From: Prosapia bicincta
Taxonomy: Eukaryota; Arthropoda; Insecta; Hemiptera; Cercopidae
Direction: 5' to 3'
Assembly (NCBI GenBank): GCA_036971475.1
Contig: JBAIZL010000008.1
Span: 13,080,788 to 13,144,787, forward strand
Length of the DNA stretch: 64,000 nucleotides
Positions 33,712 through 44,202 of this stretch are shown piece after piece. The position numbers and the translations under genes were made by a program. Position 1 is the first letter of the stretch, and each line of letters begins with the position of its first letter. Under the pieces are notes generated by a model. That model made no database searches and was not told where the DNA came from. It worked only from the letters and a program-made list of their open reading frames with translations.

Positions 33712-34335
33712 TGCATGTAGTGCATTGTATCATGAAGTGCATTGTAGCAATTAGTGCATTGTAGCATGTAGTACATTGTAGTATGTAGTGCATTGTAGCA
33801 TGAAGTGCATTGTATCATGAAGTGCATTGTAGCATGTAGTGCATTGTAGTATGACGTGCATTGTAGCAATTAGTGCATTGTAGCATGTAGTGCACTGTAG
33901 CATGTAGTGCATTGTAGCAATTAGTGCATTGTAGCATGTAGTACATTGTAGCATGTAGTGCACTGTAGCATGTAGTGCATTGTAGCAATTAGTGCATTGT
34001 AGTATGAAGTACATTGTAGCATGTAGTACATTGTAGCATGTAGTGCACTGTAGCATGTAGTGCATTGTAGCAATTAGTGCATTGTAGCATGTAGTACATT
34101 GTAGCATGTAGTGCATTGTAGCATGTAGTGCATTGTAGCAATTAGTGCATTGTAGCATGTAGTACATTGTAGTATGTCGTGGATTGTAGCATGAAGTGCA
34201 TTGTAGCATGAAGTGCATTGTAGCATGAAGTGCATTGTAGCATGAAGTGGATTGTAGCATGAAGTACATTGTAGAACAAAGTGGATTGTAGCATGAAGTG
34301 CATTGTAGCATTAAGTGCATTGTAGCATGTAGTTT
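33712..34335 (+). repeat. 17-bp minisatellite with higher-order structure
   Basis: About 36 copies of TGCATTGTAGCATGTAG with variants (GCAATTAG, GCATGAAG, TACATT, TGCACT). Variants recur in a four-unit (68-bp) order near 33910 and 34060. Because 17 is not a multiple of three, the minus-strand frame of 210 codons across it cycles through three readings (LQCTTCYNALHATMH-like, repeating every 17 residues). No function is assigned. Confidence 0.9.
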
Positions 34336-34494
34336 TTCTTCTAAAAAAATATTTAAATTCACAAATACAAAATAAACATACAAAATGAAGCTTTCAAATT
34401 ATGATATAAAAATTCTGAAATTTTACTACTTAATATTTATTTTCCTAACAAGAATGAGAAAAATGAAAAAAACTCCCCTAAGACTAAACTATCT

Positions 34495-35215
34495 AATATA
34501 TACTCTATTATATACTTGGCTTCGTTAGAAATAATAAATGTGTTTTTAATCACCTGTAGAAATCACTTTTAAACGCACTCAAAGAGGTGATAGTATGTGT
34601 TTGCTGTTATTCATTGGTAATTGTACGCTGCTTGCTCACGTGTTTCAAGCGGAAGGTATTTACATAATTTCAAAAACAAAAATTGTAAATATTGTTTATA
34701 AGTCTGTTTTATAAAATTTTCTCTTGTGTAAACATGTTCATATTAAAAATCGTTACAACAACCTAGAGTTAACTTATTCATTACTGTTTTGTATCTCGGA
34801 ATTCAATAAGCACATACAAATACGTGAACTCCGTACAAAGGACGGGTACTCTTCTAGTGTTTTATATGAGAAAAAACATTTTTTACCACGGAAACATAAA
34901 ATTTTATTAAAAATGCATAAAATCTAAAATTAAGGCGTATCCATACATTTTTATCTCATATAGTCTATCATATAGTCTATAAGTACAATCCATTAGATAC
35001 AAGGAAATGTAAAATGTATGCAAAAACTGTAATAATAAAAAACTTATAAATCAAGTGATGTACAGCTCCTGGCGTTTGTCAAGTGACTTTTGGAGCAACA
35101 ATTTATTCTCTATGTTTAGGCCTATTATATCGAATATAGGTATAAAGTATATTATAAAATGTAAATAAATGGTTTATCCTGTGTCGATTGGTACTAACTT
35201 TATCTTACTTCTTTA
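34495..35215 (+). repeat. Dispersed repeat D, copy 3
   Basis: Related to 13855-14400: TCACCTGTAGAAATCACTTT, GAGGTGATAGTA, TTGCTTGCTCACGTGTTTC, GTACAAAGGACGGGTACTCT, then GATTGGTACTAACTTTATCT. Truncated at the 3' side relative to copies 1 and 2. Confidence 0.7.
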
Positions 35216-35739
35216 AAGACTAACATGACAGGGGGAACTATCTTTAGAACATTGCAAGATTTTTGAAAGGTTTTTACAATTTTTCTTTTTTCTAATATTA
35301 AAAAAAAATTCTAATTTTCAAACTACAGAAATATTTGTTAATGTTTTTTTAAATTTAACTATTATCTCATCATAATCAAACCTTGCGTTGTTTTTACTTA
35401 CAATTTCTTTGCTAAAAATTATCTGTTACTCATTTTTTATTTTCTTAAATACATATTCATTGGAAAATGCCACACAAACTTCGAAACGATCTGTAAAAAC
35501 AAGGGAAAACCATTGAATTTGGAAACAAAAGAATTTCTTCAATATTCAATCATCTATTTATAGACAAATACTGAACACACTTCACAAGATCTGTAAATTC
35601 GTGGAAAATCCTTAGATTTTGGACTCAAAAGAATGGGGACTATGTACTCTGTGTAGCATTTGTTGTCCAAAAAATTGCAAATATTTAACTAGAATACCGC
35701 ACAATTCCCCGGAAAACAAACCGCATTCGCACGGGACCC
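35216..35739. other. AT-rich stretch without a gene
   Basis: Nothing recognised. Confidence 0.45.
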
Positions 35740-36184
35740 TAAGCGACGGGGCCGAGTCAATGGAGACAAGTTCCTCTCAGGGTAAGTCCATTCCATTGAG
35801 GGTGTACGGACCTGCAAGGGCTTTTTCCGCGGTTACGGTGGCGGCGCTTGGCGGGCCCTCCGACGGCCCTCCGACGGCCCATCTCGACCAGTCACTCCTG
35901 TCAGCACCTACTTCCAATCAGAGCTAGGCACTGACTACACTATGATGGGGGTTCTACTGCCGAATCCGCATACGATGAGAATTAACCCTGGCAAGAAATA
36001 TCCCGCGAAAGATCATGCAGGATCCCTGGAGGCTAGGTTACCTTATTCTATAGGTTAGGGATAGGTAATACCTTTACATATACCTTGTTAGTGAGGCTAT
36101 TTTGAGGGAAATTGCGTGCACTTCTTCTTCTGCAGCCTACTCGAAGCTGAAATGTGCATGCAATTCAAATTAGTGCGTCCGTTA
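35740..36184. other. GC-rich fragment sharing a block with 2430-2490
   Basis: ATCCCGCGAAAGAT..GCAGGATCCCTGGAGGCTAGG at about 35990-36045 matches 2445-2485. A plus frame (35619-35927) with Pro/Ser/Ala-rich composition covers part of it but has no domain. Possibly leader sequence of a retroelement. Confidence 0.4.
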
Positions 36185-36239
36185 TGGTAATGTGTATAGT
36201 ATCTTAATGTAATGGAGTTAGATGAAGAGAGGATAGGGC

Positions 36240-37984
36240 GTTAGAGATTGGTGTTATGGGGGTCCAGTAGGATTTTGGGGTGGCGGCGATAGATGGGAGG
36301 AGGACCGGTCGTATCGCTTATGTCTCGGATGTGTGGGTATTTGGGCTTTCGGAAGAGCCGAACAGCTTTGCAGACAGAGCACGTGTGAATTCGGACATGG
36401 TGGGAGCGTGAAAGGATTGGCGTATGTTGAGGCTTGAGAGGAAAAAAGGAAAGTTTGAGATGAATCTTAGCGTTCGGGACTGGACTGCATCGAGACGGTT
36501 TTTTGAGGTTTTGGTGCAAAGCGGACACCAGACAGGTGCGGCGTAGGCGAGGATGGGACGAATGAGCATTAGGTAAAGGAAGTATTTGACTTTTAGGGGG
36601 ATAGGACTGTGACGGGAGAGGAGGGGGAAGAGCTTGAAGCGGATGGCTATTCCTTTTGAACGTACTGTGTTGACATGTTTGGAGAAGAAAAGGAGCTTGT
36701 CGAGGATGACGCCAAGGTATTTGACTGCAGATCTCCATGCAATAGACCTCCCGTCAAGAGTGATGGCTTTAGTCTGCAAGTGAAGCATATAGCTTCGGAC
36801 TTGTCGGTGTTGACCGCAGTTTTCCATTTACGAAGCCAAGGCGACAGGAGGTCTAGTTGCGTTTGGATGGTCTTGCATGATTTAGGAATGCTCCAGGAAC
36901 TGGTAAAGAACATGGCGTCATCCGCGTACAAAGATAGGGATACACCTGGGAGGAGAGGAATGTCGTTAGTGTACAGGAGGTAAAGAAAAGGACCTAAGAC
37001 AGATCCCTGTGGCACTCCAGCAGAGATCAGCCTAAAGGAGGATAGACGGCCTTCGACAGAAACCGTAAAGTTCCTGCCGGAGAGGTAGGATCTGAGAAGG
37101 AAGACGATGGGAGGAGGAAGGGGACTCTTTTGTATAAGAGTCCGGGATGCCAGACTCGGTCGAACGCCTTACTGACATCAAGGAAGACTGCAGTGGTGGA
37201 CTTTCTCTTATTGAAGGCATCCACTACAGCATTCGTAACTCGCATCAGCTGCTGTGTAGTGGAGTGCTCTCTCCGGAAACCGAATTGCTCCTGTCTAATA
37301 ACTCCATCCTGGATGGGGAAGATGTGAGAATGAAGTAGTCTTTCAAATAACTTGGATATGATTGGGAGGAGGGAGATAGGTCGGTAACTGTCGGGTTGGT
37401 TGCGTGGTTTATGAGGTTTAAGAATGAGGATAACCTTTGCTGATTTCCAGCAGGAGGGGAAGTGATGGAGTCGGATAGAAGAGTAGAAAATGAGTTGGAG
37501 ATAAGAGATGAGGATTGGAGGTGAGTTTTTCAGGGCGGTGGAGTTGATGGAATCGATGAAAGGAGCTTTCTTGGGTTTGAGTTTCTGGATGGTGGAACAG
37601 ACGTCCTGCATGGTGAACTGGAGATTTTCCGACTCCGGCTCACGGCCGAAGTATTCTTGGAGAAATTTGTTCACCATGATGGAGTGAGAGCGGTCGTCGA
37701 TTCCCGGATGAGGAGAGAACTGCAGCTCCAGGGAGTCAGCAAAGACCTCGACCTTGTCGGACGGAGAGTATACCAGGCCACACCCGTTAAGGAGTGGGTG
37801 GCTGGACCTCTTTTCCCGGAGTAGCTGACGGGTTGCCTTCCAAACTGATCCATCCGTGATGTCCAAAGTATCCAAGTAGGCCTGCCAAGTGTCGGTGGAA
37901 TGACATTCCAGCAGCGCCTTGACCAGGCGGATCTGCGAATTTAGTTGCCTCTTGACCGTCGGACATCGCGTGTACTGCCATGAG
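36240..37984 (-). pseudogene. LINE family C ORF2 reverse transcriptase
   Basis: A 282-codon frame (37875-37027) runs from VWKATRQLLREKRSS through FVDSIN-like, KPRNQPDSYRPISLLPIISK, QEQFGFRREHSTTQQLMRVT and AVFLDVSKAFDRVWHPGLLY (motif A). A small indel near 37130 disrupts the following helix. 37015-36647 holds MPQGSVLGPFLYLLYTNDIP and LSLYADDAMFFTSSW, and 36827-36318 holds the C-terminal part (VKYFLYLMLIRPILAYAAPV). Only about three frame changes exist, the fewest among the LINEs here. The stop is at about 36240. Confidence 0.9.
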
Positions 37985-38890
37985 TGTCTTAGGCGGCGTT
38001 TTTAGAGATTTCGACCAGGATGTGCTCTGGAAGGGAAGACCTCCGAGAAGGAGAGGGGGTAAGGGAGGAGTTTTTAGAGATGGTGGAGGATTGTATGACT
38101 TCGACCAGGCGAGAGAGGTTGTCGAAATCGTCGGTAGAGGAGATGGTTGGGAGATCCTGTGGGAGTAACCGAGAGACATCCTCGTGGAAATCTCTCCAAT
38201 TTACTCGCCTCAGCGGAGAGGGTGGGGAGAGGTTAGTGGGGTTTAAAATGGAAATGAGGATAGGGTTGTGATCGGAAGACAGGGCGTTGATAGAGGAGAC
38301 CGTTACTGGGGAGTGAAAGTTATTTATAATGGCGATGTCGAGGACGTCTGGGTTGGGGTTTGAAGGAATGTGTGTGGGATCAGTTGGTCCTAGGATGGCA
38401 ATGGAGGGATGCGAGGAGGCGAACTGGTAGAGTTTTTTCCCGGAGGTATTGGAGGAGTGGCTATTCCAGGAGGGATGCTTGCAGTTTAGGTCCCCAGCTA
38501 TGAGGACCTGGTTTGGGGTAAGAAGGAGACTGGCGAGGTAGCCAGAGAGAAGATTGAAGTTAGGAGGTTTGTAGGTTGAAACGATGGTGGTGGTGACGTT
38601 GTTGATCGAAACCTTAACCGCCGTGTTCTCAATGATTGAGGTGAGGACAGCTACACGTTGATGCGAGATCCGACGATGCATGAGGACCGCAGTTCCGCCA
38701 GATGCGATCCTATGGTAAGCGGCCTATCGGTCCTATGGACACTGTAGAATGGCAGAGAAAAGCGAAGAGAGGGGTTTAGGTGGGTTTCGGAAACGAGGGC
38801 GATGTCTATGTTGTACTCTGCCAGGAAGGGTTGAAGTTCAGTTCTCCTACGGCCAAGACCACGCGTTCCATGAAAAGATACGAAATTCAC
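37985..38890 (-). pseudogene. LINE family C ORF2 endonuclease
   Basis: Two frames, 38890-38651 and 38681-37989 (230 codons). Motifs: the usual WNACG block is damaged (VSFHGTRGLGRRR), ALVSETHLNP, RRISHQRVAVL, TIVSTYKPPN, VLIAGDLNCKHPSWNS, LGPTDPTHIPSNPNPDVLDI and ALSSDHNPILIS. Loss of the WN motif would remove a metal- or phosphate-contacting Asn, and a frameshift near 38670 separates the halves. Confidence 0.88.
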
Positions 38891-38892
38891 TG

Positions 38893-39345
38893 GCCATGAC
38901 AGAGGAGAACAGTAGTAGTGACGGAAGTCAGGATGTTGGTGAGAAGGGTTTGGACGTCTCGGGCTTGAAGGAGTTGTGGAATGAGGTCCTGTATGAACTT
39001 GGTGAGGACGGCGTTTGAGAGTATGGGGGAGGTATTGGGCGAGGGTTGCTGTGAGAGAGCTGGTTGGGGGGGGGGGGGTAAGAGTCGAGATTTGATTTGG
39101 TGGGTTGAGCAGAGAGTGGTGGTTGAGGAAGAACTGCTGCGGGAGCAGCGGAGGTTGAGGATGATGGGATGTCTGAGTGAGAGGATATCACCTCGGTTGA
39201 TGGTCGAGAGTTGGAGGAGTGAGAAGAGTTGGTGGAAACTGCGGATGAAAAAGAACGGACTAGTGATTTTGGTGGCGGTCCTGTTCTGAAGCTGGACGAA
39301 GCCGCTGTCGCTGGTCTTGCTGCTGGAGTTGTGGAATGTCGCGAA
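38893..39345 (-). pseudogene. LINE family C ORF1 C-terminal tail
   Basis: Pro/Ser-rich linker (SSTSAAPAAVLPQPPLSAQP) and, in another frame, the conserved end ILSNAVLTKFIQDLIPQLLQ then ARDVQTLLTNILTSVTTT, finishing at the ORF2 start. The zinc knuckles are lost. Confidence 0.75.
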
Positions 39346-39349
39346 TTTA

Positions 39350-39690
39350 TAAAACTTTTCTCTTCTGAAATCTTAAATCAATACATCATACATATTACAT
39401 ACATTGTAATATTATTTATTCAGTTTTGGAATTTCATTAAAAATTACATTTTCTTAAGAAAAAAAGTAAAACCCTTTACAGAGTCACCTGTGCTTTTGAC
39501 TTCAAACTAAGTTATTCTACATGGTATCGTTAAACACAGAACATTGTAATATATCTAAAATCGAATTTACTTAAATTTTTAAATTCTAAATTTCCTTATT
39601 ATATTTTCTAAAAAACTGCACATTTGAAAATAGGATAAATATTATCCTACAGAAATATTTTAAACTTGGGCTCTACCGCTAAATAATATC
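39350..39690 (+). repeat. Repeat R, copy 6, cut by the palindromic element
   Basis: Nearly identical to 8170-8450 over most of its length (CTTTTCTCTTCTGAAATCTT, CATACATATTACATACATTG, CAGAGTCACCTGTGCTTTTG), with an extra 75 bp or so near 39560-39630. It ends AAATAATATC at the insertion point and resumes at 60674. Confidence 0.85.
39685..39690 (+). other. Target-site duplication, left (AATATC)
   Basis: AATATC directly precedes AGTAGTAG at 39691 and is repeated directly after the right end at 60674-60679. The related unoccupied sequence near 8443-8456 (AAATAATATCCATTAG) has it once. Confidence 0.85.
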
Positions 39691-39735
39691 AGTAGTAGAT
39701 GGCAGCCATATAGATCAGGAAAAACCCAGCCTTCA

Positions 39736-39890
39736 GGCGGTCTTACGTCATTAACCCTTTCAATCCTTTCAACCCTTTCAACCCTTCCGCCTTCAGGCGG
39801 TCTTACGTCATTAACCCTTTTAATCCTTTTAGTCAATCCTTTAACCCTTCCACTTAACCCTTTTAACCCTTTTCCTTAATCCTTTAAAGA
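39736..39890 (+). repeat. Subterminal CCTTCAGGCGG and AACCCTTT array
   Basis: A 60-bp unit beginning GCCTTCAGGCGGTCTTACGT is present twice in tandem (39730 and 39790), followed by irregular AACCCTTT(C/T) units. The right end (60538-60635) has it once. Other clusters of the same motif: 40080-40202, 40750-40850, 59570-59660, 60220-60345 and, in the spacer, 52828-52942. Confidence 0.85.
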
Positions 39891-39924
39891 CTGGTGCCGT
39901 CGTTTCTGAAAAAAATCGTTGTAC

Positions 39925-40000
39925 CTGAGTCGTATTCGAACCCCGTATGTTTGTGTTCAGAACCATCAACGCTAACCTCTCGGCTAACTTGTCCAAACAA
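39925..40000 (-). ncRNA. tRNA-like segment, left arm
   Basis: On the minus strand: TTAGCCGAGAGGTTAGCG resembles a tRNA D-arm/A box (Ser or Leu type), and GGGGTTCGAATACGAC, about 44 bases on, a T-arm/B box. Spacing fits an internal RNA polymerase III promoter. T-stem pairing is poor, so it is not a working tRNA; a tRNA-derived SINE-like module is more likely. The 62-codon frame over it is a shadow. Confidence 0.5.
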
Positions 40001-40260
40001 TAGAGACGCTTTTATTTGTGCTATATGACCACTATTGTCGTTAGTCTTCTTGCATGATAGTTTGGATGTCATTGATCCTTTCTCAAGGGTTGAAAGGGTT
40101 AAACTAAAGAGTTGAAAGGGTTAAAAGGTTTGAAAGTGTTGAAAGGGTTAAAAGGGTTGAAAGGGTTAAACGAAAGGGTTGAAAGGGTTGAAAGGGTTTG
40201 AAGTCCAAATTGACCTGATGTCAAAAATCGTCGTATTCGTACCTTCTGCGCCCCGTCTTA

Positions 40261-41545
40261 AGGAAATAATGTCTTTAGGCGTAATGTAATCAACATGCTA
40301 GTACTGTATGAACTTGTTTACTTCCAAGCTTAATTGTTTTTGATTTGGTTAATTCTTTATTATTTATAATTCTTATAAATCAAATGAATATAAATAGAAT
40401 ATTGGAGTTTTTTTTATTATTTTATTTTTCTAAAACAAGACGTTTGGTTCGTTATATGAAATATATTCTTGTTTAAAAGACAGTAAGTTATACACTGTGT
40501 ATAAACACTGATATTTCACACGAAAATATAAATGACATTATTTGCAAGTAAAACACATAATACAGGAGTATGTTACATCTAAGTATAAATTAAATGGCCA
40601 TTAAGTTTTAATCATTCAATTAGAATATATAGTATTATATTTTTTTAATTAAAGAAATTAAACTTTATAAATAGAATATAAGAAAAGTCAATTACAATAT
40701 ACGTGATTCTGAACTTTTGTTGATAAAGTATGTGGCAATTCCTAATCCAGAGGTATTCGAAGGGTTGAAAGGGTTAAATGAAAGGGTTGAATGAAAGGGT
40801 TTGAAAAGGTTAAATGAAAGGGTTGAAAGGGTTAAATGAAAGGGTTGAAATAGGTTATTGGTCTCAGCTTTTTCTTAACTCAATTAACCTGATGATGTCA
40901 AAAATAGTCGTACCTTGTGTGTCCTGTCGAGGAAATAATGCCCGTTATTGGTCCAAATTGACCTGATGTTGTCAAAAACCGTCGTATTCGTACTTTGTGT
41001 GCCCTGTCTTGAGAAAATAATGTCTTTAGGCGTAATGTAATCAACATGCTAGTACTGTATGAACTTGTTTACTTCCAAGCTTAATTGTTTTTGATTTGGT
41101 TAATTCTTTATTATTTATAATTCTTATAAATCAAATGAATATAAATAGAATATTGGAGTTTGTTTTATTATTTTATTTTTCTAAAACACATAATAGACGT
41201 TTGGCTCGTTATATGAAATATATTCTCGTTTAAAATACAGTAAGTTATACACTGTGTATAAACACTGATATTTCAACACGAAAATATAAATGACATTATT
41301 TGCAAGTAAAACACATAGTACAGGAGTATGTTACAATAATATCTAAGTATAAATTAAATGGTCAATAAGTTTTAATCATTTAATTAGAATATATAGCATT
41401 ATATTTTTTTAATTAAAGAAATTGAACTTTATAAATAGAATATAAGAAAAGTCAATTATTTACAATATACGTGATTCTGAACTTTTGTTAATAAAAATAA
41501 ATAGAGTATGTGGCAATTTGAATTCCTAATCCAGAGGTATCCGAC
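40261..41545 (+). repeat. Direct duplication of a 500-bp block (left arm)
   Basis: 40261-40755 and 41022-41545 are direct copies (GTCTTTAGGCGTAATGTAAT, CATGCTAGTACTGTATGAAC, to CCTAATCCAGAGGTAT) with small indels. The right arm mirrors them at 59668-60162 and 58878-59401, so the duplication predates or accompanied the palindrome. Confidence 0.85.
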
Positions 41546-43104
41546 AGGAACAGAAGGTGGTGGAGTGGTGCCTTAGTTAGATAGAAATTAATATTAAAAC
41601 AATCTTAAATTGTTCTTAGTTTCAATGTTGTTAATTAGGTTTTCAATAGTATCAAACAGTATGTGTGATTTGTATTGGGTTTGTTCGTTTATTATGTTTG
41701 TACTTTGTGTTTTTGTGAATCCGATACCTCCCTGGTCTTGTCATTGACTCAACCCGATACGTCGCAGCGGACTTGCTACCGATTTCTTACCCTACTCTTA
41801 TTCGAACCGTGGATGGCAAAGGTAGATCTTGCTCGTTAGGCCTTTGATATTCTCACGTGCATTATTAAACAGCTGTGAAAGCAACAAAAATTTTATTATT
41901 TTTTGGTAATTTAAAAATATAAATTAAAACAAAAATATTTCTGAAAATGTTTTAATGAGTTTTCACAACATTCCGACTTTCATGACATTCCTGTTAAACA
42001 TTAATCTTATATTAAAGTTAAAATAATATATACTCCAAACATGATGTAAAATCTTAACCTATTTAAAAGTAATTTCTGTGATATCAACACAGTTGATGAA
42101 GTGTTTTAAGGAATTGAAAGAAACTAATGTAAAGCATATAAAAAGTTAAAGAGAGTTCAAACTATTAAATGATGGTACAGTCAGATCCAGAAGATTTACT
42201 GATGAATCGAATTTGTAGTTATTACAGGGTATAAACGAAAACTTACTAAATTATTACCAACTGAAAAATATATTATATGTTATATGTTACATGTTCTTAG
42301 TGTAAAAGAAATATTTTATATTGATTGTTGTTTATAAAGAAAATTAGTATTAAATAATTCTTATGGCTTTTTCGAACAATTTGCATGAAATAATGTTTTT
42401 TCAATTATGTGATAAAAAAGGTGTTGACAATTTAAGAGTATTTCTTAGCTAGTAGCAATTTATCAAGCAATAATTATAAACTAATAAATAAAATAATACT
42501 TTGTATTTTCAAAGTATTTTCATTTACATTAATTTTGTCAGTTTAAATTCTAAAGTTAACAGGTTTTCATTGAAAAATATATAGTCTACATAGGTTAAAC
42601 ACAGTATTAGCAATTTCTAATGTTGCATATTGACATTATAAAATAAATCTGTAACAAATGTTTAAATTTATATAAAATATATTTATAAGCTGCATTAATT
42701 AGTTGCTATTTGTTGTTTCGTGCTACGTCAATGAAAATGTTGAGGAAGGGTTGGTGATCTATACGGAGGTCACCATTCCTTAACCAAATTGACCTGATGA
42801 TGTCAAAAAGTCGTATTCGTACCTTGTGTGCCCTGTCTTGAGAAAATAATGTCTTTATGCGTGATGTGTGCTAGGTTATTGGTTTCAACCTGTTTCGTCC
42901 TGAATAAATGTTTGTACTAAGTCAATTAGTTTCAATGCTGTTAATTTCGGTAATGGATGGAAGTATAAGAATTAATACTTTTTTAATTTTAATTTTATTT
43001 ATTTTTTAAACATATAATACAGAATGTTCAATTTAGTAAATCAGTTTATTTCACTTGATCCAAAACCTTTTGAATTTCTCTTTGTTACATCTAAACGTTT
43101 TATT
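41546..43104. other. Arm sequence without a recognised gene
   Basis: AT-rich. A segment at about 41755-41875 has a weak GGTTCGAATAAGAG (minus strand) B-box-like word. Nothing coding seen. Mirrored at 57319-58877. Confidence 0.4.
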
Positions 43105-43236
43105 TCATAAAAGTTCACTTGTATATGCAGTTCTTAAATCATATCCAACTGATAGAGGTGAACATCTTTGTGGAGCAAATTCGTATTTTGATAACATAAA
43201 GCATTTCAACTTGACATTTGAAGACGATTCCTCCAT
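43105..43236 (-). pseudogene. dUTPase N-terminal fragment, left arm
   Basis: 43 codons on the minus strand. Contains the trimeric dUTPase motif 1 context (YEFAPQRCSPLSVGYDLRTA; family pattern A..P.R.S..A.GYDL.S/TA). A TGA follows two codons after TSELL, and motifs 2-5, including the uracil-binding hairpin and the catalytic Asp, are not found downstream. dUTPase hydrolyses dUTP to dUMP and is carried by several viruses and retroelements. Broken here. The larger opposite-strand frame at 43055-43387 is a shadow. Confidence 0.7.
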
Positions 43237-44157
43237 TTCTATAACAAAGAATACTTCTTCTATTACAATGATTGAACTTTATAAACAGAAAAGTCTATTA
43301 TTTACAATCAACGTAATAGTGAACTTTCACAGAATTAAGATTTGTATACATCAGCTTCTTTACAATTTAAGATATTATAATAAATAATTATATAATACAC
43401 TAAAGGTTTTACTTTCAGCACATTAACTTCAAAGGTTTATTAATTCAATTATGTATTAAATATTTATTTATATTAAATTGATACAAATAACTCAACACAT
43501 TATGTGAATAAAATTTACGATATTATTTTAAAAATGAAAGAAAGTACATTTTATTTATTTCAATGAAACGAGGAGAAAAATTACAATTTAAAATAGTATA
43601 ACAAATAAATATAATAAACTTCAGTTTTCACTTTATTCTTCACTTCTTTTTGACAAAATTATACCTTTAGGCATGATGTGTGTTAAAAAATTATATCAAT
43701 AATCTTAACCATTTCCTCAACTCTTTCTTAACGTTTTCCTTAACCCTTTCTTTGCAAAATTAACAGACATGTTAGTACTGTATGTACTTGTTTACTTCCT
43801 GACATTAGCTTAATTGCGTTTGTTGACAAAATCATACCTTTAGGCGTGAAGTGTGTTAAAACGGTTAGGTCATTAAACTTAACCTCTTCTTCAACCCTTT
43901 TTAATCAAATTAACCTGATGACAAAAAATATCGTCGTATTCGAACCTTCCGGTTATTGGTCTTAACCCCTTGCTCAATATAATTAACCTGATGATGTCAA
44001 AAATCATCGAACCAGTGTTCCTCCAATCGTTTGTCTAATTGCTCTGATCGTCTTTGTCAACAAAATAATTAATAAATGAGCACAAGATTATCTTATTACA
44101 ATTTTTGTTTCGCGTAAAGGTGAGGTTAACTAAATATACACTTAGCGAAAGATCAGA

Positions 44158-44162
44158 TCATG
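44158..44162 (+). other. BEL/Pao target-site duplication, left (TCATG)
   Basis: TCATG here and at 47981-47985. The unoccupied site in the right arm is CATGA at 56261-56265 (TCATG on the minus strand). Confidence 0.95.
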
Positions 44163-44202
44163 TGTTAAGTACAGGATCCTTAACCTCACTTTCAACAGAC
44201 CA

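Larger units (their letters stand above)
36185..39345 (-). mobile_element. LINE family C, minus-strand copy
   Basis: Closely related to 22009-25386 but with longer unbroken frames. It contains the ORF1 C-terminal tail, the endonuclease, the full RT and the start of the 3' UTR. The 5' side is cut at 39345, directly against repeat R copy 6. A 13-base G run lies at 39066-39078 in the ORF1 linker. Confidence 0.9.

Noticed and set aside
33712..34335. CRISPR-like regular array
   Set aside because: The units are contiguous 17-mers without unique spacers, and the sequence is eukaryotic. It is a minisatellite.
33751..34383. 210-codon Cys/Met/His-rich protein
   Set aside because: Encoded by the minisatellite; no start context or related protein.
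39736..40210. Telomeric repeat array
   Set aside because: AACCCTTTC units are irregular, interrupted and confined to the palindrome. They are not TTAGG or another insect telomere motif.
43055..43387. 110-codon open frame as a gene (and its mirror 57036-57368)
   Set aside because: It lies opposite the dUTPase fragment; the dUTPase motif is on the other strand, so this is a shadow.
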